Source: JACDAL01 sp963849115 (GTDB lineage Bacteria > Actinomycetota > CADDZG01 > WHSQ01). From it: 64,000 nt of DNA. Below, in pieces: positions 58,224 through 64,000 of the stretch. The notes beneath the pieces are model-generated. The model saw nothing but the letters and a program-made list of their open reading frames with translations, searched no databases and was not told where the DNA came from. Location: NCBI GenBank assembly GCA_963849115.1, contig CAWKGK010000009.1, positions 372,001 to 436,000 on the forward strand. The letters run 5' to 3'. The first letter of the stretch is position 1, and each line of letters starts with the position of its first letter. The position numbers and the translations under genes were made by a program.

Positions 58224-59687
58224 ATGGCCGGGGTCATCGGCGACAACGGACTGATCGAGCGTCTGCGGGAGGTCTGCGGGCCTGAGCGCGTCATCGCGGA
58301 GAAGGACCAGATGAGGACCTACGAGTCGGACGGGCTCTTGCAGTACCGGGGAAGCCCGGTGGCGGTCGTGCTGCCTGAGAGTGCCGCCGAAGTCCAGGGA
58401 GTGGTACGTGCCTGTTACGAAGCACGTGCCCCGTGGGTGGCGCGCGGCTCCGGCACGGGCCTATCGGGAGGGGCAGTGCCCGTCGCCGACGGGGTCCTGA
58501 TCGCGCTCACCCGCATGAGATCGATCCTCGAAGTTGACCTCGACAACCAGCGCGTGACAGTTGAGCCGGGCGTCACCAATGTCGAGATCACCAAGGCCGT
58601 GGCTCCGACCCATCTGTACCCGCCCGATCCCTCGAGCCAGATCGTGTGCTCGATCGGAGGCAACGTCGCCGAGAACTCGGGCGGCGCGCACTGTTTCAAG
58701 TACGGGTTCACTACCAATTACGTGATCGGCCTCGAGGTCGTCCTCTCCGATGGCACCATGTTGACGCTTGGAGGCAAAGAGGTGGACCGCGCCGGATACG
58801 ATCTCATCGGCGCTTTCGTCGGCTCCGAGGGAACGTTGGGGGTTGCGACCAAGATCACGGTTCGGGTGGTGCCGGCTCCCGAGTCCGTGCGCACACTGGT
58901 CGCCTACTACGAGAGCACCGCTCCGGCGGGACAGACCGTTTCGGCCATAGTGGCGGCCGGCATTGTCCCCGCCGCCATCGAGATGATGGACAACGCCGCT
59001 ATCTGCGCCTGCGAGGACGCCACCCATGCCGGCTATCCCAAGGAGGCAGGCGCCGCTCTGATCGTCGAGCTCGACGGCCCCGAGGGCGAGTGCGAGGCGC
59101 GTTTCGATGACGTCGTGGCGATCTGTGAGAAAAACCATGCGACGGACATCCGCATCGCCTCCGACGACGCCGAGCGCCAGCTCATATGGAAGGCGCGCAA
59201 GGCGGCCTTCGCCGCCATGGGGCGGCTGGCACCGAACTACTACGTCCAGGACGGGGTGATCCCTCGAACCCGCCTTCCGGAGGCGCTGCAGCGTATCGAC
59301 GATCTATCCGAGGAGTACGGCCTCTTGGTGGCGAACGTCTTCCACGCCGGCGACGGCAACCTGCACCCGCTTATCTGTTACGACGGCGCCCAGGAGGGCG
59401 AGTCGGAGCGCGCCGAGAAGCTCGCCGGGCTGATCGTGGAGGCCTGTATCGAGTTGGGTGGCTCGCTCACCGGCGAGCACGGGATCGGCCTCGACAAGAA
59501 GCGCTACATGACCAAGATGTTCTCCGACCAGGACCTGGCCGCGTTTCAGGCGTTGCGTTGCGCATTCGATCCGGATCAGCTCGCCAATCCCGGAAAGGTC
59601 ATGCCCTCGCCGCGGCTGTGCGGCGAGGTGCCCGGCCCCTATCGCCGCCATCCGCTCGAGCAGGCGGGCGTGGCGGAGAGGTTCTAG
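58224..59687 (+). CDS. glcD: Glycolate oxidase FAD subunit GlcD
   Basis: A 487-residue FAD-linked oxidase of the GlcD/D-lactate dehydrogenase group, oxidising glycolate to glyoxylate. The FAD-binding region has ARGSGTGLSGGAVPVADG, the loop CSIGGNVAENSGGAHCFKYG and GSEGTLGV, and the C-terminal part VANVFHAGDGNLHPLI and GEHGIGLDKKRYM. ATG 58224 (MAGVIGDNGLIERL) has AAAGGGG upstream; an in-frame ATG 11 codons earlier is less likely. It leads a tight operon with glcE, glcF and aceB. Confidence 0.93.
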   Translation: MAGVIGDNGLIERLREVCGPERVIAEKDQMRTYESDGLLQYRGSPVAVVLPESAAEVQGVVRACYEARAPWVARGSGTGLSGGAVPVADGVLIALTRMRSILEVDLDNQRVTVEPGVTNVEITKAVAPTHLYPPDPSSQIVCSIGGNVAENSGGAHCFKYGFTTNYVIGLEVVLSDGTMLTLGGKEVDRAGYDLIGAFVGSEGTLGVATKITVRVVPAPESVRTLVAYYESTAPAGQTVSAIVAAGIVPAAIEMMDNAAICACEDATHAGYPKEAGAALIVELDGPEGECEARFDDVVAICEKNHATDIRIASDDAERQLIWKARKAAFAAMGRLAPNYYVQDGVIPRTRLPEALQRIDDLSEEYGLLVANVFHAGDGNLHPLICYDGAQEGESERAEKLAGLIVEACIELGGSLTGEHGIGLDKKRYMTKMFSDQDLAAFQALRCAFDPDQLANPGKVMPSPRLCGEVPGPYRRHPLEQAGVAERF

Positions 59688-59751
59688 TGGTTCGTCCTTA
59701 TCGAGCCCCCATCCTGGGACGTGTTCTGGGACGCGAGGAGCCGATCGCGCA

Positions 59752-60966
59752 ATGCGAGTTCCTGAGTACGCTCCTTTCGGTGCCCACACGCGCTTCGTGC
59801 GCGATCGAGTGCCGCTAGCCATGGACAAGCGCGGCCCCACGTCTACCGAGGAGATAGCCGAGCTGATTCAGGATGCGGCGCGCACCGGCTCGACCGTAAT
59901 GGTGAGCGGTGGCGGGACAAAGCTGGGCTGGGGTCCGCCGGTGGAGGCCGACTTCGAGCTGTCCCTTACCGGCATGGATCAGGTGCTGGAGCACAACGAG
60001 GGCGATCTCACCGCGGTGTTGCAGCCCGGGGTCCCCCTGCATCGCGCTCAGGCCGAGTTCGCCGAAGCGTCGCAGATGCTGGCGCTTGACCCGCCGCTGG
60101 GGGAGCGCGGCGAGGCGACCATTGGAGGCATCGTTGCAGCCGCCGACCAGGGCCCCTTGCGACATCGTTACGGTCCCGTGCGCGATCAGCTCCTTGGCGT
60201 CACCCTGGTGCCGGCCGACGGCAGCGTCGTACGCTCCGGCAGCAGGGTGATCAAGAATGTGGCGGGCTACGATCTGGCCAAGCTGTTCTGTGGCTCGTTC
60301 GGCACTCTGGGTGTTATCGCCGAGGTCATCGTCAGGCTGCATCCGGCGCCGCGAGGCCCACTTACCGTGGTCGGACGCTCGGACGACGTGGGCGCACTCG
60401 CCACCGGCGCCTCCCTCCTCGCTCATCGCTTGTTCGAGATCGAGGCCCTGGACTTGTTCTGGGATCAGGGCTCGGGCGAGGTCCTCGCCCTGGCGGCAGG
60501 CGGCGCCCCCGACAAGCAGGCAGCGGTGTGTGCGGCGGCGTTTTCAGAAGCTGGGCTCGAGGTTACGACCGAAGAAGGCCGGGAGCGTTGGGCGCGCCAG
60601 CGCTCCATGCAGAGGGCCGAAGACGGTGCCGTGGTGCGGGTTTCGGGACTCCCGGCAGAGCTCGCGCGCGTCCTCGAACTCGCCCGGGCTGTGGGGGCGA
60701 GTGCGGTAGGCCGGGCCGGCCTTGGAGTCAGTTGGCTGAGGTTGCCAGAGGCCCCCGGGGATGACCTTGTGGGTTCGATCGAAGAGATGCGTTCTGCCCT
60801 GAACCCGTGGCCGGTAATGGTGCTGGACGCCCCTGCAGCGGTGCGCGCCAAGGTCGACGTGTGGGGCCAACAGGACAAGGGAGTCGTCGAGCTGATGAGA
60901 CGCGTCAAGCAGCGATTCGATGGCGGTGGGTTGTTCAAGCCGGGCTATTTCGTGGGCGGCATGTGA
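59752..60966 (+). CDS. glcE: Glycolate oxidase FAD-binding subunit GlcE
   Basis: A 404-residue FAD-binding partner of GlcD. It shows PTSTEEIAELIQDA, VSGGGTKLGWG, the loop LGERGEATIGGIVAAADQGP and the C-terminal FDGGGLFKPGYFVGGM. ATG 59752 is preceded by GAGGAG; ATG 59821 is an alternative start nearer the domain. The stop overlaps the glcF start as TGATG. With GlcD and GlcF it forms the membrane-linked glycolate dehydrogenase complex. Confidence 0.9.
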   Translation: MRVPEYAPFGAHTRFVRDRVPLAMDKRGPTSTEEIAELIQDAARTGSTVMVSGGGTKLGWGPPVEADFELSLTGMDQVLEHNEGDLTAVLQPGVPLHRAQAEFAEASQMLALDPPLGERGEATIGGIVAAADQGPLRHRYGPVRDQLLGVTLVPADGSVVRSGSRVIKNVAGYDLAKLFCGSFGTLGVIAEVIVRLHPAPRGPLTVVGRSDDVGALATGASLLAHRLFEIEALDLFWDQGSGEVLALAAGGAPDKQAAVCAAAFSEAGLEVTTEEGRERWARQRSMQRAEDGAVVRVSGLPAELARVLELARAVGASAVGRAGLGVSWLRLPEAPGDDLVGSIEEMRSALNPWPVMVLDAPAAVRAKVDVWGQQDKGVVELMRRVKQRFDGGGLFKPGYFVGGM

Positions 60967-62297
60967 TGGGCAGAGCCGCCTCCGGTCAGCCCACCACATC
61001 ACACCCGAGCAGCCGCTTCGCCTTTGACGACAAGAGACCACCCGCTCCCGAGCTAGTCGACGACTGCGTTCACTGCGGATTCTGTCTTCCCACGTGCCCC
61101 ACCTATGTGTTGTGGGGCGAAGAGATGGACTCGCCACGAGGACGAATCGTGTTGATGAAGTCGGGACTCGAGGAAGCTGATGAGCTGTCCTCCGAGATGG
61201 TCACACACTTCGATCGGTGCCTCGGATGCATGGCGTGCGTCACAGCCTGTCCCTCGGGCGTGCAGTACGACAAGCTCATCGAGGCGACGCGCCCGCAAAT
61301 CGAGCGCAACTATCGCCGCCCGCTGTTCGACAAGATGCTTCGCAAGCTGCTCTTCGCTACGTTTACGCACCCCGGTGCCCTGCGGGCCCTGCTGCCGGTC
61401 TTGACACTGGCGCGCGTGCTGAGGGTGGACGACATGATGCGTCGAGTGCCTGCGAGCGCGCGGCTCGCGAGCTTCTCTCAGATGCTCGCGCTGGCGCCTA
61501 AGGCGCCCGTGGGGGCCGCCTGGAAGCGGCTGCCGGAGAATACGGCTGCGCGAGGCACGAAGAGAGCCCGTGTGGGCCTCCTGCAGGGATGCGTTCAGAG
61601 GGTGTTCTTCTCAGACGTCAACCGGGCGACGACTGAGGTTCTAGCCGCTGAAGGTATGGAGGTGTTCGCACCCGCGTCGGTGCGTTGTTGCGGCGCGCTC
61701 ATGTTTCATACAGGCTATGAGGAAGACGCCCTGGTGCTCGCCAAGAGGATGATCGAAGCGTTCGAGGATTGTGACTACGTTGCGGTGAACGCGGCCGGCT
61801 GCGGATCTTCGATGAAGGACTACGGACACATCCTCGAGGAAGATCCTCAGTGGGGAGCGCGTGCCGCGCGCTTCTCCGCCAAGGTGCGCGATGTGACCGA
61901 GCTTCTGGCAGAGTTCGAGCCGGTCTCCCCCAGGCACGCACTGAAGCTCAGTGTTGCCTATCACGATGCATGCCATCTGGCGCATGCTCAGAAGGTCCGT
62001 TCCGAACCCCGCAGCCTGCTTTCCTCGATTCCGGAACTGGAGTTGCTGGAGCCGGCGGAATGGGAGCTGTGCTGCGGTTCGGCCGGACTCTACAATTTGC
62101 TTCAGACGGAGGCGGCCGAGCAGCTCGGTGTGCGAAAGGCCGCGAACCTCGTCGCGACCAAGCCGGATGCAATCGCCGCCGGCAACCCCGGCTGCACGCT
62201 CCAGATCGCGCGTTACCTCGAACAAGCGGGAGGCGCAGTGCCCATCTACCATCCCATCGAGCTGTTGCACGCGTCGATATTCGAAGGGAGGCTCTGA
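60966..62297 (+). CDS. glcF: Glycolate oxidase iron-sulfur subunit GlcF
   Basis: A 443-residue protein with two 4Fe-4S motifs, CVHCGFCLPTCP and CLGCMACVTACP, and two CCG domains (VRCCGALMFHTG and LCCGSAGLYN) that probably hold another cluster or haem-like site. It passes electrons from the flavin subunits to quinone. ATG 60966 overlaps the glcE stop. Its stop is directly followed by the aceB ATG. Confidence 0.93.
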   Translation: MGRAASGQPTTSHPSSRFAFDDKRPPAPELVDDCVHCGFCLPTCPTYVLWGEEMDSPRGRIVLMKSGLEEADELSSEMVTHFDRCLGCMACVTACPSGVQYDKLIEATRPQIERNYRRPLFDKMLRKLLFATFTHPGALRALLPVLTLARVLRVDDMMRRVPASARLASFSQMLALAPKAPVGAAWKRLPENTAARGTKRARVGLLQGCVQRVFFSDVNRATTEVLAAEGMEVFAPASVRCCGALMFHTGYEEDALVLAKRMIEAFEDCDYVAVNAAGCGSSMKDYGHILEEDPQWGARAARFSAKVRDVTELLAEFEPVSPRHALKLSVAYHDACHLAHAQKVRSEPRSLLSSIPELELLEPAEWELCCGSAGLYNLLQTEAAEQLGVRKAANLVATKPDAIAAGNPGCTLQIARYLEQAGGAVPIYHPIELLHASIFEGRL

Positions 62298-63896
<1,599 letters not shown>

Positions 63897-63979
63897 TCCA
63901 GGGGCAAGCGGCCGGAAGAGGCACCAGGGTCCGCGGGGCCAAAGCACACCGTGCACCTCTACACACAAAAACCGTGCGT

Positions 63980-64000
63980 AAACGCGCACCGTGTGCGTTT
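63980..64000. promoter_or_regulatory. 21-bp imperfect palindrome at the window end
   Basis: Arms AAACGC (63980-63985) and GCGTTT (63995-64000) enclose CAC/GTG around a central C, with one mismatch pair. It follows aceB by 83 bp. It may be an operator of a gene beyond the window; that gene cannot be seen. Confidence 0.35.

Overview
The window is one continuous stretch of high-GC bacterial chromosome with dense, ordinary gene packing. I see no insertion sequence, prophage, CRISPR array, tRNA or rRNA. GTG and TTG starts are common, stop/start overlaps (ATGA, GTGA, TGATG) are frequent, and several genes carry a -10-like hexamer 6-7 nt before the start codon, as in leaderless transcripts. With a LigD-type end-joining ligase, a PucR regulator and form II CoxL-like hydroxylase genes, this fits an uncultured actinobacterial lineage (Actinomycetota); that placement is inference.

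Layout. 1-2343 (minus): a HerA-type ATPase followed by an Mre11/SbcD nuclease cut by the window edge. 2638-4871 (plus): KDPG aldolase, an isoaspartyl methyltransferase-like protein and a secreted phosphatase. 4936-14749: SulP transporter, P1 peptidase, quinone-oxidoreductase-like dehydrogenase, a coupled pair of tiny genes (one a putative zinc finger), a membrane protein coupled to a metallo-beta-lactamase-fold hydrolase, a VOC protein, a receiver/FAD oxidoreductase fusion and CorA. 14843-23485: polyamine/GABA module with a class III aminotransferase, a PotABCD-type ABC importer behind a GABA aminotransferase gene, and a divergent PucR regulator. 23539-31493: lipoprotein, aconitase, small HExxH-like membrane protein, GGDEF-EAL protein, SDR, secreted unknown.

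31505-41265: metallophosphoesterase, dCMP deaminase, methyltransferase, the two halves of LigD as separate genes (PE-ligase and polymerase), a DUF72 protein, a coupled pair of unknown genes, a DJ-1/PfpI protein with a classic terminator, and a pair of exported proteins (cyclase family and Asp-box propeller).

41286-57371: a molybdenum-hydroxylase (aerobic CO-dehydrogenase-like) island. On the minus strand lie coxS, coxL (broken by a frameshift), coxM, a MoxR/CoxD ATPase, an Nramp-like transporter, a hydroxybutyrate-dehydrogenase-like SDR, a CoxE VWA protein, a MogA-XdhC fusion, acetyl-CoA synthetase and an acyl-CoA synthetase. On the plus strand lie xdhC, coxG and a MobA-like nucleotidyltransferase. 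The divergent promoter region holds an 18/19-bp tandem repeat with internal dyads. The large subunit carries the form II AYRGAGR signature, so its substrate is not settled.

57408-64000: a secreted protein with RTX-like nonapeptide repeats, then glcD-glcE-glcF-aceB, a tight glycolate-to-malate operon (glycolate oxidase plus malate synthase).

Best candidates for something new: the cox-like island with its tandem operator, its MogA-XdhC fusion and its embedded Nramp-like and SDR genes; the archaeal-style HerA-Mre11 pair; and the coupled small zinc-finger pair at 8583-8977.
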